The notes beneath the pieces are model-generated. The model did not search any database. It saw only the letters and a list, made by a program, of their open reading frames with translations, and was not told where the DNA came from. A stretch of 64,000 nt of DNA from DASWOJ01 sp964242415. GTDB taxonomy: Bacteria > Pseudomonadota > Alphaproteobacteria > Acetobacterales > Acetobacteraceae. The stretch covers positions 1 through 64,000 of the forward strand of contig CAXTAT010000001.1 of assembly GCA_964242415.1 (NCBI GenBank), written 5' to 3'. The first letter of the stretch is position 1; every line of letters starts with the position of its first letter. A program made the translations under genes and the position numbers. Shown piece after piece: positions 25,309 through 34,088 of this stretch.

Positions 25309-26106
25309 ATGCGCAGCCACTACCTACTTGGCGTTGATGTGTGCGCCACGGATTACTCAGAAGCCTGCGAGGCCGTCCGCCAGGCGGCCACCTCGCGCCA
25401 GCGCCTGACTGTCACCGCGCTGGCCGTCCACGGCGTGATGACCGGCGCGTTGGACGAAGGGCACCGCAGGCGGCTGAACGCCCTCGACGTCGTGCTGCCA
25501 GACGGGCAGCCAGTGCGCTGGGGGCTGAACCTGTTGTTCGGCGCAGGCCTGCGCGACACGGTGTGCGGACCGGAACTGACGTTGCGCGTGTGCCGCATGT
25601 GCGCGGACGAAGGGCTGCCGGTCGCCTTCTACGGCAGCCGACCGGAGGTGCTGGCCGACCTGACCGCGAACCTCGTGGCGCAGTTCCCCGGCCTGCAGGT
25701 CGCGGCAGCGATCCCGTCGCGCTTCAAGCGCGTCACGCCGGAGGAGCAGGCCGCCATCGCCCGGACCATCGAGGACAGCGGCGCCAGGGTGCTGTTCGTC
25801 GGACTTGGCTGCCCGCGTCAGGAGGTCTGGCTGTATGAGAACCGCACCAGGCTGCAGATGCCGACCCTGGCCGTTGGCGCGGCGTTTGACTTCCATGCCA
25901 AGCTCCTGCCCATGGCGCCCCAGTGGATGCGGGACAACGGCCTGGAATGGACGTTCCGCCTGGCACATGAGCCGCGGCGGCTGTGGCGGCGCTACCTGTT
26001 CCTGAACCCGTTGTACCTCCTCATGCTCGCGGCGCAGAAGCTGCGGCTGCGGCGCATCGATCCCAGCCGCGACGAGAGCAAAGTATCGTTCGAGGGCTAT
26101 GCTTGA
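25309..26106 (+). CDS. WecG/TagA/CpsF family glycosyltransferase, second copy
   Basis: A 265-residue member of the same GT26 family as 1497..2321. The ATG at 25309 (MRSHYLLGVDV) fits the usual family start; an in-frame ATG at 25267 would add 14 residues. Marks are VHGVMTGALDEGH, LPDGQPVRWGLN, GPELTLRVCRM, FYGSRPEVLADL and FVGLGCPRQEVWLYENR, then AVGAAFDFHAK. The C-terminal EWTFRLAHEPRRLWRRYLF segment is conserved. It should transfer a sugar onto the lipid-linked EPS intermediate. Its stop lies within the next gene (8-base overlap). Confidence 0.9.
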   Translation: MRSHYLLGVDVCATDYSEACEAVRQAATSRQRLTVTALAVHGVMTGALDEGHRRRLNALDVVLPDGQPVRWGLNLLFGAGLRDTVCGPELTLRVCRMCADEGLPVAFYGSRPEVLADLTANLVAQFPGLQVAAAIPSRFKRVTPEEQAAIARTIEDSGARVLFVGLGCPRQEVWLYENRTRLQMPTLAVGAAFDFHAKLLPMAPQWMRDNGLEWTFRLAHEPRRLWRRYLFLNPLYLLMLAAQKLRLRRIDPSRDESKVSFEGYA

Positions 26107-27295
26107 CGCCGCGATGACCCCGGCGCTGGCCACGCCAGCGGCCGGGGCGCCGTTCCGGCTGGCTGTTGCCGCGCACTTCGTGCATGCCGGCCGGGTCGGC
26201 GGCGCCGAACACATGCTCTATAACCTCCTGCGCGGTTTCTGGCGGTCCAACACGGCGCTGACAGTCCTGTGCAGTGACGCCGCCCGCCTCGACCCGGCGT
26301 TCCTGGACGAGGTGGCGGCGCAAGGCGACCGGGTTCGGCTGGTCGAGTGCGGCGGGTCGGGACCGCGGTTCCTGGCGGAGCAGCGCGCCTGCCTCCTCCC
26401 GGGGTTGGAGGCGGACGCGGTCCTGTTCCCGAACTACTTCGTGCCGCCCGTGGTGCCCCGGCACCTCGGGCAGGTGGCCTGCGTGCTGCACGACATGCAG
26501 TATCGCCACCTCAGCATGAACTTCTCCCGCCGCAAGCGGGCCTGGCTGCGGCTGGCGCACACGCTCGCAGTGCGCCGGTGCGATCGGCTGATCGTGATCT
26601 CCGAATTCGTGCGGCAGGACGCGCTCCGCTTCCTCGGCTCCCGGTTCGAGGACAAGGTCACCGTGATACCGAACCCGATCAGTTGGGAGCGTTTCGGCCC
26701 GGCTCGGCTGGAACCTCCAACCGGGCCGGTGAACCCAGGGCCGCCCCGCATCCTGTCCGTGGCGGCACAGTACGACCACAAGAACTTGGCAACGCTCATC
26801 CGAGCCTTCGCGCAGGTCGCGGCCCGGCTGCCCGAGGCGCGCCTGGTGCTTTGCGGCCAGGACTACAACCAGTTGCGTGGCGTATCGGGTGTGCGCGGCA
26901 CCCTGGCCAGCCTCGCCGCAAGCCTCGGCATCGCCGACCAGGTGGAGATCACCGGCTACATCGACGATGCGGCGTTGGGGCAGCACTTCCGCACGGCGAC
27001 GATGTTCGCGTTCCCGTCCATCTTCGAGGGCTTCGGCATGCCGCCGGTCGAGGCGCTCGGCTTCGGGTTGCCGACGCTCACGACGCGTTGCGCCGCGCTG
27101 CCAGCGGTGACGCTCGGCCTGGCCAGCCATGTGGACGACCCGCATGACGCGACCGAGTGGGCCGACAAGATCCTGACGATCCTCGCCAGCCCCCGCCGTT
27201 ACGCGCCATCCCCCCACCAGGCCGCGCAGTTGCGCGCGCACTACGCCCCGGACCGCATCGCATCTCTGCATCTTGCCGCCTATCAGGGCCGGTAG
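26099..27295 (+). CDS. GT4 family glycosyltransferase
   Basis: A 398-residue GT-B enzyme. The N-terminal domain has HFVHAGRVGGAEHMLYNLLR and DRLIVISEFVRQDALR. The C-terminal domain starts VTVIPNPISWERF and has PRILSVAAQYDHKNLATLIR and the E-x7-E region SIFEGFGMPPVEALGFGLP, all standard for family 4. The HDMQYRHLSMNFSRRKR stretch resembles mannosyltransferase-like members of EPS loci. It overlaps the WecG-like gene by eight bases. Acceptor and donor unknown. Confidence 0.92.
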   Translation: MLDAAMTPALATPAAGAPFRLAVAAHFVHAGRVGGAEHMLYNLLRGFWRSNTALTVLCSDAARLDPAFLDEVAAQGDRVRLVECGGSGPRFLAEQRACLLPGLEADAVLFPNYFVPPVVPRHLGQVACVLHDMQYRHLSMNFSRRKRAWLRLAHTLAVRRCDRLIVISEFVRQDALRFLGSRFEDKVTVIPNPISWERFGPARLEPPTGPVNPGPPRILSVAAQYDHKNLATLIRAFAQVAARLPEARLVLCGQDYNQLRGVSGVRGTLASLAASLGIADQVEITGYIDDAALGQHFRTATMFAFPSIFEGFGMPPVEALGFGLPTLTTRCAALPAVTLGLASHVDDPHDATEWADKILTILASPRRYAPSPHQAAQLRAHYAPDRIASLHLAAYQGR

Positions 27296-27412
27296 CGTCC
27301 AGCGTCCCTATGGGACATCCGCGCCGAGGCGCCCTGAAAGCGGGCGGGGGCGGAGCAGGCTGGTGACGCTGCGTGGGCAGGACCCGGCCACTCCCGAAAT
27401 CATGGCTGCCGC

Positions 27413-28168
27413 ATGAGCGCCCCCGTCCGTTGGCTGACCGAAAGGCTGCGCGACGTGCCAGCGGCGCGGGCGGCGGTGGTCCGGCTTCGCACGCTCGGGA
27501 AGACGCAGGGCGGGGCCGGTGATGGCGTGCTGATCCTTTGCTACCACCGGATGCTTGCCCGCGAGCGCAGACGCTTTGAGGACCAGCTCCGCCGCCTTCG
27601 GGGCCTGGGCGACATCATCGGGCTTGAGGACGCGGTGAACCTGCTGGGCAGCGGACGCGCGCCCGGCCGCTTCATTTGCCTGACATTCGACGACGGACAC
27701 CGCGACGCGTACGAGCACGCGGTTCCGATCCTCGCAAGCCAGGGCACGCCCGCGGTGTTCTTCGTCGTGTCAGGCTGGATTGACGAGGGACGGCCGGGCG
27801 TCATGAGTTGGGCCGACTGCCGGCGCCTCGTGGCCGGCGGGATGGAGGTTGGGTCCCATTCCGTGACGCATCGCCGCCTTGCCGGCCTGTGCGGGTCCGA
27901 GGTGGATGCGGAACTCAGGGCATCACGGGCGCGGATTGAAGCCGAGCTCGGCCGACCCTGCACGCACTTCGCCTGTCCCTGGGGCCAGCCAGGCAGGGAC
28001 TACGACCCGGCGCATGCGCCGAGCCTCGCCCACGCAGCCGGTTACCGGTCCTTCCTGACCACGGTGCCGCGCCGTGCCCATGCAGGCGCCGACCCTTGGG
28101 GCTTGCCCCGCGTGCGCATGGAGCCGGGCTGGGGAGCCGCGGAGCTGCGCTATGCCTTCTCACGCTGA
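27413..28168 (+). CDS. Polysaccharide deacetylase (NodB-homology, CE4)
   Basis: A 251-residue CE4 protein. The metal and catalytic motifs are visible: motif 1 LTFDDGHRDAYEHA (the Asp pair) near residue 87, motif 2 EVGSHSVTHRRL (the two His ligands) near 145, and an RARIEAELGRPCTHFACPWG stretch for motif 3. No signal peptide or transmembrane segment is seen, so it may act on a cytoplasmic or lipid-linked intermediate. It follows the GT4 gene by 117 bases in the same direction and is probably the last EPS gene here. It would remove acetyl groups from N-acetylated sugars. Confidence 0.85.
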   Translation: MSAPVRWLTERLRDVPAARAAVVRLRTLGKTQGGAGDGVLILCYHRMLARERRRFEDQLRRLRGLGDIIGLEDAVNLLGSGRAPGRFICLTFDDGHRDAYEHAVPILASQGTPAVFFVVSGWIDEGRPGVMSWADCRRLVAGGMEVGSHSVTHRRLAGLCGSEVDAELRASRARIEAELGRPCTHFACPWGQPGRDYDPAHAPSLAHAAGYRSFLTTVPRRAHAGADPWGLPRVRMEPGWGAAELRYAFSR

Positions 28169-28196
28169 CCAGCCGGGGCGGCGATGCGGCTACCGG

Positions 28197-28553
28197 GCGT
28201 GCCCCCATGGCACCATGCGCTTAGCAGGACCTGGCCTGGCAGCACTGGCCATGGGTCCGGCTTGCCGCTGATGCCGGTTCGCTTGCCATCCGGACCCCAG
28301 GTATTGGCAAACTTGGTCGCGATGAACACCCGGTCGCGCACAGGCTTCAACTCGCGCCCGACCAGTTCCTCGTTGGCGCCGTTGGCGTATGCATCGGCAC
28401 TGTCGAAGAACGTCACGCCGAGTTCGACGGCCCGGTGCGCGTCTTGACACTCTCATCCCCGTCCCGCCCGCCGTAGAACGCCGACATGCCCATGCAACTC
28501 AGGCCGACAGCGGATAGCTCCGAGCCATTGCGGCCTAACTTACGTTCCTTCAA
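28197..28553 (-). pseudogene. Aldo/keto reductase fragment, frameshifted and 3'-truncated
   Basis: The minus strand from a TTG at 28553 (GGAGG upstream) reads KERKLGRNGSELSAVGLSCM then GMSAFYGGRDGDESVKT, then shifts frame near 28445 to HRAVELGVTFFDSADAYANG and continues ELVGRELKPVRDRVFIATKF up to ISGKPDP. These are the first 110 or so residues of an AKR-family oxidoreductase, including the catalytic Asp and Tyr region (FFDSADAYANG). Homology stops near 28200, where the deacetylase gene ends. The gene is dead through both the frameshift and the loss of the last two thirds. Confidence 0.75.
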
Positions 28554-28598
28554 AGGCTGGCCTCCGATGGCGTAGGGCTGGGAGCTGGAAGTGAGGCG

Positions 28599-29447
28599 CT
28601 AACCCTCGGGAAAGTCGGCGCTGAGCGTCGTTGCTTCCCAGGCGTCGAAGTTTTCCCCCAGCGCCGCGAGCTTCTTGCGGGCGATCTCAAGCGCGGGCTT
28701 GCCCAGCAAGAGATGCAATGGGGGTTCCGGGGATTGCACTGCGGCAATGATCGCCTCGGCGGCCCGCACGGGATCACCTTGCTGCTTGCCGCTGCGCGCC
28801 TCGGTCTGGGCACGGCGAACGCCGGCCGTTGCTTCATAGTCCGCAACGCGCGTGCCGGACTGCTTGATGGACAGCCCCGCCCAGTTCGTGCGGAATGGCC
28901 CCGGCTCGACGATGACGACTTTGATGCCGAGTGGGGCGACTTCCTGCGCCAGCGACTCGGACAGCCCTTCGACCGCGTACTTGGTGGCGTGATAGTAGCC
29001 GGTCGCGGGAAAGCTCGCGAGGCCGCCGATCGACGAGATATTGACGATGCAGCCGCTCCGCCGGGCACGCATGCCGGGAAGCACGGCGCGGGTCAGCGCA
29101 GCCAGGCCGAAGAAGTTGGCCTCGAACATGGCGCGTATTTCCCGGTCCTCGCCCTCTTCGATGGCGGCCAGGTAGCCGTAGCCCGCATTGTTCACCAGCA
29201 CGTCGATCTGACCGAAGCGCTCCTGCGCGGCCGTTACAGCCGCTTCGATCTGGCCGTCGTCGGTCACGTCGAGCGTCAGGGCAAGCGCGTTGCTCTCATG
29301 GCCTTGCACAAGGTCGGCAACCTGGGCCGGGTTTCGCGCAGTGACAACGGCACGCCAGCCGCGCTCCAACACAAGGCGGGCCAACTCGCGTCCGAAGCCG
29401 GTGGAGCAGCCCGTGATGAACCAGACCGGCGAGCTTGATTGAGACAT
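28599..29447 (-). CDS. Short-chain dehydrogenase/reductase
   Basis: A 282-residue classical SDR. The cofactor motif TGCSTGFGRELARL is near residue 13 and TARNPAQVADL suggests NADP(H) preference through Arg38. NNAGYGYLAAIEEG, the catalytic serine in VNISSIGGLAS and the YHATKYAVEGLSESLA YxxxK pair are all intact, followed by VVIVEPGPFRTNW. Many close relatives are labelled only as oxidoreductases. It stands alone between the aldo/keto reductase fragment and a repeat-bearing gap, so context gives no substrate. The C-terminus (about 80 residues) is typical in length for this subgroup. Confidence 0.88.
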   Translation of the reverse strand: MSQSSSPVWFITGCSTGFGRELARLVLERGWRAVVTARNPAQVADLVQGHESNALALTLDVTDDGQIEAAVTAAQERFGQIDVLVNNAGYGYLAAIEEGEDREIRAMFEANFFGLAALTRAVLPGMRARRSGCIVNISSIGGLASFPATGYYHATKYAVEGLSESLAQEVAPLGIKVVIVEPGPFRTNWAGLSIKQSGTRVADYEATAGVRRAQTEARSGKQQGDPVRAAEAIIAAVQSPEPPLHLLLGKPALEIARKKLAALGENFDAWEATTLSADFPEG

Positions 29448-29554
29448 GGGACCATTGTTCCTGGTTCAGCGCATAGGGGCGGCGCTGGCTGTGACCGGAC
29501 GTTGCTTGGAGATCGCGGCGCCGCCTTGAAGGTAGGGCAGCACCGCGCCAATAC

Positions 29555-29631
29555 CGCGGCGTTGGTACATGGTTGCGGCAACTTGCTGAATTTGCTGATC
29601 ATCCTCGGGTTGTCCGTTTAGGCTAACCCGT
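29555..29631. repeat. Degenerate repeat, copy 1 of 2 (pair with 51556-51632)
   Basis: About 75 bases ending TCCGTTTAGGCTAACCC resemble 51556-51632; the last 37 bases match at 31 positions. Read on the plus strand, both encode a similar tail (ALVH....N..L..LII.GLSV, then stop) and most differences are synonymous, so this looks like the 3' end of a repeated, decayed gene or mobile element. The rest of 29448-29808 holds nothing recognisable. Confidence 0.5.
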
Positions 29632-29808
29632 CGGACTGGCATGAATGCCACGGGGCCCACACACCAGCGGCGGCATCGATTCGTCCGCGAAAGCCGCATC
29701 AATGCATAGCAAGGCTGTCGCCCGCAGAAGCTCGGTCATCCCCACGCTCAACGGGGAGGCGGTCGCCACCGCCCCCGTCCGTCTGGACCGAACCGCTGCG
29801 TGCGACGC

Positions 29809-31164
29809 TCAATCAGCCCGTGCGGCCTGTTTCTGGGTGTCGGCCGTCACCCGCCACACCGTGTTTCCGACATCGTCGGCGATCATCAGCGCACCCGCCT
29901 TGTCCAGCGCCAGGGCAACCGGGCGGCCGCGTGCGTGGCCGTCCTTGTCCAAGAACCCGGTCACCACATCCTCGGCCGTGCCATTCGGCTTTCCATTCGA
30001 AAAAGGAACGAACACGACCTTGTAGCCATTTAGCACTTCCCGGTTCCAACTGCCGTGCTCACCGACAAAGGCGCCGCCGCTATACTTTGCAGGCAGGCCG
30101 TCGCCGGTGTCGAACACGAGGCCGAGCGGCGCCACATGCGAACTCAACGCATAGTCGGGCATAATGGCCGTTGCCACCAAGTCTGGCCGTTCCGGCTTCA
30201 CCCGCGGATCGACATGCTGGCCGTAGTAGCTATAGGGCCAGCCGTAGAACCCGCCGTCCTTCACCGAAGTCATGTAGTCGGGAACAAGGTTCGGGCCGAG
30301 TTCGTCGCGCTCGTTGATGACGGCCCAGAGGGCGTGGCTCTGCGGCTCCCAACTCAAGCCGTTCGGGTTGCGTAGGCCGCCGGCAAAGATGCGATGGGCA
30401 CCGGTCGCCCGGTCGATTTCCCAGATAGAGGCCCGGTCAAGCTCGGCACCAATGCCGTTCTCGGTGATGTTGCTGTTCGAGCCGACGCCGGCATAGAGCT
30501 TTGTGCCGTCCTCGCTGGCAACCAGGCTTTTGGTCCAGTGATGGTCGATGGGTCCCCCGGGCAACGGCGTCAGCACGGTGCCCGGCTCGGTGATGCTGGT
30601 GGCGCCCGTGGTGTAGTGGAAGCGCAGGATAGCGTCGGTGTTGGCGACATAGAGGTCATTGCCGACCAGCGAGACGCCAAACGGCGAATACAGGTGATCG
30701 ATGAAGACGGTACGAAGATCGTACGTGCCGTTGCCATGCGTGTCGCGGAGCAAGGTGATGCGGTTGCTGCCGCTGCTCGCTCCGGCCGAGGTCACGAACG
30801 ACTCGACCCACCTCATCACGACGGTCTTCGGGCGGCTGACCGGGTCGAGGTCGGGGCCGCGCGACTCGACCACCAGCACATCGCCATTCGGCAGCGTATA
30901 GACCGAGCGCGGGTGCTCAAGCCCGGTTGCCATGGCCGTGACCTTCATGCCGTTCGGCACTGTCGGCACCTCCCCGTCCTTCCAGCCTATCACCTGCGCG
31001 AGGTGCATTGGCGGCACCAGATACTGCTGCGGCTCTGGCAGGACGGGGTTAGGGCCGATTTGCGTCCTGATGTCGAAATCGTCGGGGGCAGCGGCGGTAA
31101 GGGCAGCGGCGGCGACACCCGCAAGCGCGAGCCGCGGCATCAGTTTCGAAAGTCTGGCTGTCAT
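29809..31164 (-). CDS. Sorbosone dehydrogenase-like/PQQ-type sugar dehydrogenase, exported
   Basis: A 451-residue protein with a signal peptide (LALAGVAAAALTAAAPDD, cleavage near residue 27) and the six-bladed propeller of the L-sorbosone dehydrogenase/soluble glucose dehydrogenase family. Recognisable segments are GLEHPRSVYTLPNGDVLVVE, SPFGVSLVGNDLYVANTDA, AGGLRNPNGLSWEPQSHALW, DGGFYGWPYSYYGQHVDPRV and FVGEHGSWNREVLNGYKVVF. Family members oxidise sugars or aldehydes in the periplasm, often with PQQ; PQQ ligation was not verified. It overlaps the downstream end of a DUF2231 membrane-protein gene by four bases and is transcribed after it. Confidence 0.88.
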   Translation of the reverse strand: MTARLSKLMPRLALAGVAAAALTAAAPDDFDIRTQIGPNPVLPEPQQYLVPPMHLAQVIGWKDGEVPTVPNGMKVTAMATGLEHPRSVYTLPNGDVLVVESRGPDLDPVSRPKTVVMRWVESFVTSAGASSGSNRITLLRDTHGNGTYDLRTVFIDHLYSPFGVSLVGNDLYVANTDAILRFHYTTGATSITEPGTVLTPLPGGPIDHHWTKSLVASEDGTKLYAGVGSNSNITENGIGAELDRASIWEIDRATGAHRIFAGGLRNPNGLSWEPQSHALWAVINERDELGPNLVPDYMTSVKDGGFYGWPYSYYGQHVDPRVKPERPDLVATAIMPDYALSSHVAPLGLVFDTGDGLPAKYSGGAFVGEHGSWNREVLNGYKVVFVPFSNGKPNGTAEDVVTGFLDKDGHARGRPVALALDKAGALMIADDVGNTVWRVTADTQKQAARAD

Positions 31165-31625
31165 TGACGTACTCCTGAGATTGGCATTGCCACCCCCTGC
31201 CGACGACCTGTGCTGGAAGCGAGCCAGACGGTCGCCAGCATGATCAGGACGGTGACGGCTGATAGTGCAAGGCCAGTTGGCATGACCGAGGTCCAGGCAT
31301 CGCGGGTGTGCACTAAGTTGTTGAAAAAGGCGATTACAAGGACCAGCAGGCTACCAAGGATGATGGTCCAATTGGACCGCTGCGTGCGGCCACGGCGACC
31401 AGTGACCAAACCTACGACACCCGCGATGGCCGCCACCACGCCGCCGGCCATTCCCGCCGCCAGCAGCCAAGCGGAGAAGTCCACCCACATGACATTGGTC
31501 GTCTGCACATAGGCGATGTCCGTGAGCAGCGCGCTGGTGAAGCAGGCAATTGGGAAGGAGGTGAGTATGCGCAAGATAGGGTGTCCGCTGCGCTGTGTCG
31601 TGGACGCGGAGGTGTCGCTGTTCAT
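31161..31625 (-). CDS. DUF2231 family membrane protein
   Basis: A 154-residue protein starting at 31625 (AGGAAG upstream); the longer frame to 31742 adds a non-conserved leader. Four hydrophobic helices are predicted, and the opening HPILRILTSFPIACFTSALL with W(V)DFSAWLLAAGMAGG is the DUF2231 pattern. DUF2231 proteins often accompany sorbosone-dehydrogenase-like enzymes and cytochromes, and a quinone or electron-transfer role has been suggested for some but not shown. The four-base overlap with the downstream dehydrogenase gene (ATGA type) indicates coupled translation. Confidence 0.82.
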   Translation of the reverse strand: MNSDTSASTTQRSGHPILRILTSFPIACFTSALLTDIAYVQTTNVMWVDFSAWLLAAGMAGGVVAAIAGVVGLVTGRRGRTQRSNWTIILGSLLVLVIAFFNNLVHTRDAWTSVMPTGLALSAVTVLIMLATVWLASSTGRRQGVAMPISGVRQ

Positions 31626-31772
31626 CGATGCTTCCTGCTGCTTGAGTGCCGCCCGAGTAAGCTGACCTTCCGGCATTATACGAAACCGCGGCGTGGGGGT
31701 TGCCTCAACGTCCTGTATCGGCCGTCCGTGCTTGGCCTGCACGTGAACTCCGGTGACCCGTACGGGGCGGTG

Positions 31773-31999
31773 TCAGGTTGGCAGGCTCGGCCGGGCCACG
31801 GCAGCGTGCGAGGCATAACGACATCGCCCAATCCCTCCAACGCTGCCGATTGGGACGACCGCGAGGCCGACGCGATCGGCGACTGCGCCCACCATGCCCG
31901 AGTAGGCGTCAAACGGCGCCTCCTCCGCAGCAGCACGCTCATCATCGGTTGCGGGCGGCAGGATCTCAGGATCGAACGTGATCGAGGGCCTCAGAGATG
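31773..31999 (-). pseudogene. N-terminal fragment of an S1C (HtrA-like) protease
   Basis: Overlapping the end of the LuxR gene, a minus-strand frame reads ITFDPEILPPATDDERAAAE then PFDAYSGMVGAVADRVGLAV and VPIGS before losing homology and reaching a stop at 31773. The segment PFDAYS...VA..VG.AVV.I is the usual N-terminus of trypsin-like S1C proteases, just before the catalytic His region. The protease domain is missing, so this is a truncated second protease downstream of 32378..33259 and 31991..32374. Assignment is by eye. Confidence 0.5.
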
Positions 32000-32374
32000 T
32001 AGAACGCCAAGCCGCGCCGCGTGCGCGACAGCATCGGTGCGGCCGGTCGCGTCGAGCTTGTCCAAGAGCTGGCCGACATGGAACTTGGCGGTGTGGACCG
32101 AGATGCCGAGCCGCCGCGCGATCACCTTGTTCGAGGCGCCTTCAGCCAGCAGCGTCAGCACCTCGGCCTCGCGCGGCGTCAGGGGCTGGTCGAGGTCGGC
32201 GAGGCCATCACCGCCGTTCGGCCCGACCAGGCTGACATCTGCGCGCTCACCGGGGGCTGCAAGCCGGAGGCCCGGCACGTCGGCCAGCAGCGCCGTCAGC
32301 CGGTCGGCGAGCGCCGGGTCATCGACCGCGAGCGCGATGACGACCGCGTTGGCCTCGGCGCTGCCGTCGATCAA
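31991..32374 (-). CDS. LuxR-type DNA-binding protein with remnant receiver
   Basis: A 127-residue protein with a TTG start three bases after the HtrA-like stop, so the two are coupled. The C-terminal 65 residues are a complete LuxR helix-turn-helix (LTPREAEVLTLLAEGASNKV then ISVHTAKFHVGQLLDKLDA). The N-terminal 60 residues resemble only part of a receiver (VIALAVDDPALADRLTALLA) with no phosphoacceptor site, so phosphorylation control is unlikely. Its tight pairing with a protease-like gene suggests it regulates or reports on that protein, which is inference. Confidence 0.8.
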   Translation of the reverse strand: MIDGSAEANAVVIALAVDDPALADRLTALLADVPGLRLAAPGERADVSLVGPNGGDGLADLDQPLTPREAEVLTLLAEGASNKVIARRLGISVHTAKFHVGQLLDKLDATGRTDAVAHAARLGVLHL

Positions 32375-32377
32375 GGC

Positions 32378-33259
32378 TCAGGGCCTTTCGCCGACGACGA
32401 GATCGACCGTGCAGGTGTCGCCGCCCCGCCGCAGCGACAGGGCGACGGTGGTGCCGACGCTGGCGGGCCCGAGCGCGCGCAGCATCAAGCCGACCGACCC
32501 GATCGGCTTGCCATCCAAGGCGGCGATGATGTCGCCCTGGTGGACGCCGGCCTTGGCGCCGGGCCCGTCGGCGTCGACGCTCATCACCATCGCGCCGACC
32601 CCGCCGTCCCGATCGAGCCGCACCGGCTGCAGCCCGAGGCCGAGGTAGCCGCGCCCGACCTTGCCGCGGGCCTCAAGCTGCGCCGCAACCCGCGCGATCG
32701 TCGCGCCAGGAATGACGAGCACGCGCCGGCGCGGCCCGAACACGGTCATGCCGAATGCCCGGCCATCCGAGTCAAGCGCCAAGCCGCCCTCGGCCTGCCG
32801 GCGGAACGAAAGGTCAAGCTCGATCCGCGCATCGATCTCGCCGCCGCGCATCGAGCGCCAGGCGGGACCGGAGATCGCAGCAATCCCCAGCGCCGCGACG
32901 GGGTAGCCGTCCTGACCGCCCACGGCAACGGCGAGGGCGCCCGCGGCCGGCGGTGCTGCATCGAACGCGATCGCCGTCGCGTCGCCGGCATCGGCACGCA
33001 GGAGCGCGATGTCCGTGGTCGGATCGCGGCCGGCGACAGTAGCTGCGATGCGCTTGCCGCCGGCGAGCGTGACCGCGACCTCACCCTCCTCGGCCAGCGC
33101 TTCGTCGGCGGTGACGATCAGGCCCGACTTCCAGACGAAGCCCGAGGATAGCGCGCGGTGCGAGTGGACGGACACGACGGAGCGCGCCGCAGCGGCCACC
33201 AGGCCGGTAAGCGATGCGGAGAATTGCTTGAGCGGATCGAAATCGGGTGCTGCGGTCAT
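32378..33259 (-). CDS. HtrA/S1C-like protein with lost catalytic triad, plus PDZ domain
   Basis: A 293-residue protein beginning at 33259 (CAGGAG six bases upstream); a longer frame to 33391 is not used. The trypsin-like domain is recognisable (SSGFVWKSGLIVTADEAL, RDPTTDIALLRAD). However, the position of the catalytic His in the usual TNxHVV motif is Glu53, and the GNSGGPL serine motif is replaced by AEGGLALDSDGRAFGM; only Asp83 remains. It should therefore be proteolytically inactive. A PDZ domain follows (GRGYLGLGLQPVRLDRDGGV...GPGAKAGVHQGDIIAALDGK). There is no signal peptide. It may serve as a binding or chaperone module. It is the first gene of a unit with LuxR gene 31991..32374 and a truncated protease. 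Confidence 0.78.
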   Translation of the reverse strand: MTAAPDFDPLKQFSASLTGLVAAAARSVVSVHSHRALSSGFVWKSGLIVTADEALAEEGEVAVTLAGGKRIAATVAGRDPTTDIALLRADAGDATAIAFDAAPPAAGALAVAVGGQDGYPVAALGIAAISGPAWRSMRGGEIDARIELDLSFRRQAEGGLALDSDGRAFGMTVFGPRRRVLVIPGATIARVAAQLEARGKVGRGYLGLGLQPVRLDRDGGVGAMVMSVDADGPGAKAGVHQGDIIAALDGKPIGSVGLMLRALGPASVGTTVALSLRRGGDTCTVDLVVGERP

Positions 33260-33447
33260 CGGGATCTCCTGGCTGTCGATCCCACGGTGCGTTTGCGGCC
33301 GCCTCCCGCCTACTGCCCGCTTGGGCAGGTCAAGCGCAGGGTCGGCGCGGATAACATCGTCTCGCGCCTGAAACCCCTCTTTCATAAGCATCAGCCATGA
33401 CCGACCGGCAGAGCCATGTCAAAGCCTCGCCATGCTCGGTCAAAAGC

Positions 33448-33595
33448 TCAATATGCGCCTGCAACGGTCGCCCGGCGCTCGTCCGAGTGCGCGCGCAACT
33501 CGTCGCCGATCACCTGCTCCCACCTGTTCATGGCGGCCTCGGCCTGGGCTTGCCTGCTGTATCCAGACGCGGCATGCCACGACATAATGCCTGAT
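33448..33595 (-). pseudogene. IS5-family transposase C-terminal fragment
   Basis: The minus strand reads SWHAASGYSRQAQAEAAMNR then WEQVIGDELRAHSDERRATV before an early stop at 33448. The order GY..R...EAA..R...VIGD.LR...DERRAT is the standard tail of an IS5-group transposase, and the usual end (LNRMLELGRP...) is missing. No intact element surrounds it. It abuts the last ORF of the dapA-like operon and may have cut that ORF short. Confidence 0.7.
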
Positions 33596-33610
33596 TTCGT
33601 GGGCTTGTCG

Positions 33611-34051
33611 TCAAAGGCAGCTCCCCATTTGACGAACTGCGGCGATGATGCGGTGACCGAGGCCGGACCGCTTCGTGGTCAGGAAGCCCGGCAGCTCCAT
33701 AAGGCAGGTCGTCCGTTCGCCATGCAGCAGGTCACGCCGATGCAATTTAGGCATTGGCGACATGGCTATCAGCGCCTCGGCAAGCGTTGAGAACCGCATC
33801 GTCATGCCCAGGCAATCGATCAGCACGATCATGGAATGCAGGGCTTGGAGCGCGAATGCCGGCGCCTGCCGCCCCGGGCAATGGACCACGAGCAGCTCCT
33901 CGGCCCCTTGCACATCCAGGGCGACGGAGACTTGGTACCCTGCTGGCCTGGCAAGATCACCCCATCGCAACGCAAGCTCATGCTCCTCTATGGAAAAGGC
34001 GCGAGTTCCTGCCTGCAGCGCCGTAGGGAGCATCGTGCCAGGCTCACGCAT
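33611..34051 (-). CDS. Hypothetical protein, last gene of dapA-like operon, possibly truncated
   Basis: A 146-residue frame starting at the ATG 34051, with GGGAG upstream, 37 bases after the preceding gene. No family is recognised. The sequence is balanced rather than low-complexity, for instance AEELLVVHCPGRQAP and FALQALHSMIVLIDCLGMTM, with one moderately hydrophobic stretch. The IS5 remnant begins just downstream, so the original C-terminus may have been lost. Coding status rests on its place in the operon and the ribosome-binding site. Confidence 0.45.
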   Translation of the reverse strand: MREPGTMLPTALQAGTRAFSIEEHELALRWGDLARPAGYQVSVALDVQGAEELLVVHCPGRQAPAFALQALHSMIVLIDCLGMTMRFSTLAEALIAMSPMPKLHRRDLLHGERTTCLMELPGFLTTKRSGLGHRIIAAVRQMGSCL

Positions 34052-34088
34052 CACTGCTGCTCCCGCATATGCTGCACATGAACACGCG

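Noticed and set aside
29466..29702. Minus-strand reading of the repeat at 29555-29631 as a resolvase-like protein
   Set aside because: Differences between the two copies are mostly non-synonymous in that frame but synonymous on the plus strand, so the plus-strand frame is better supported.
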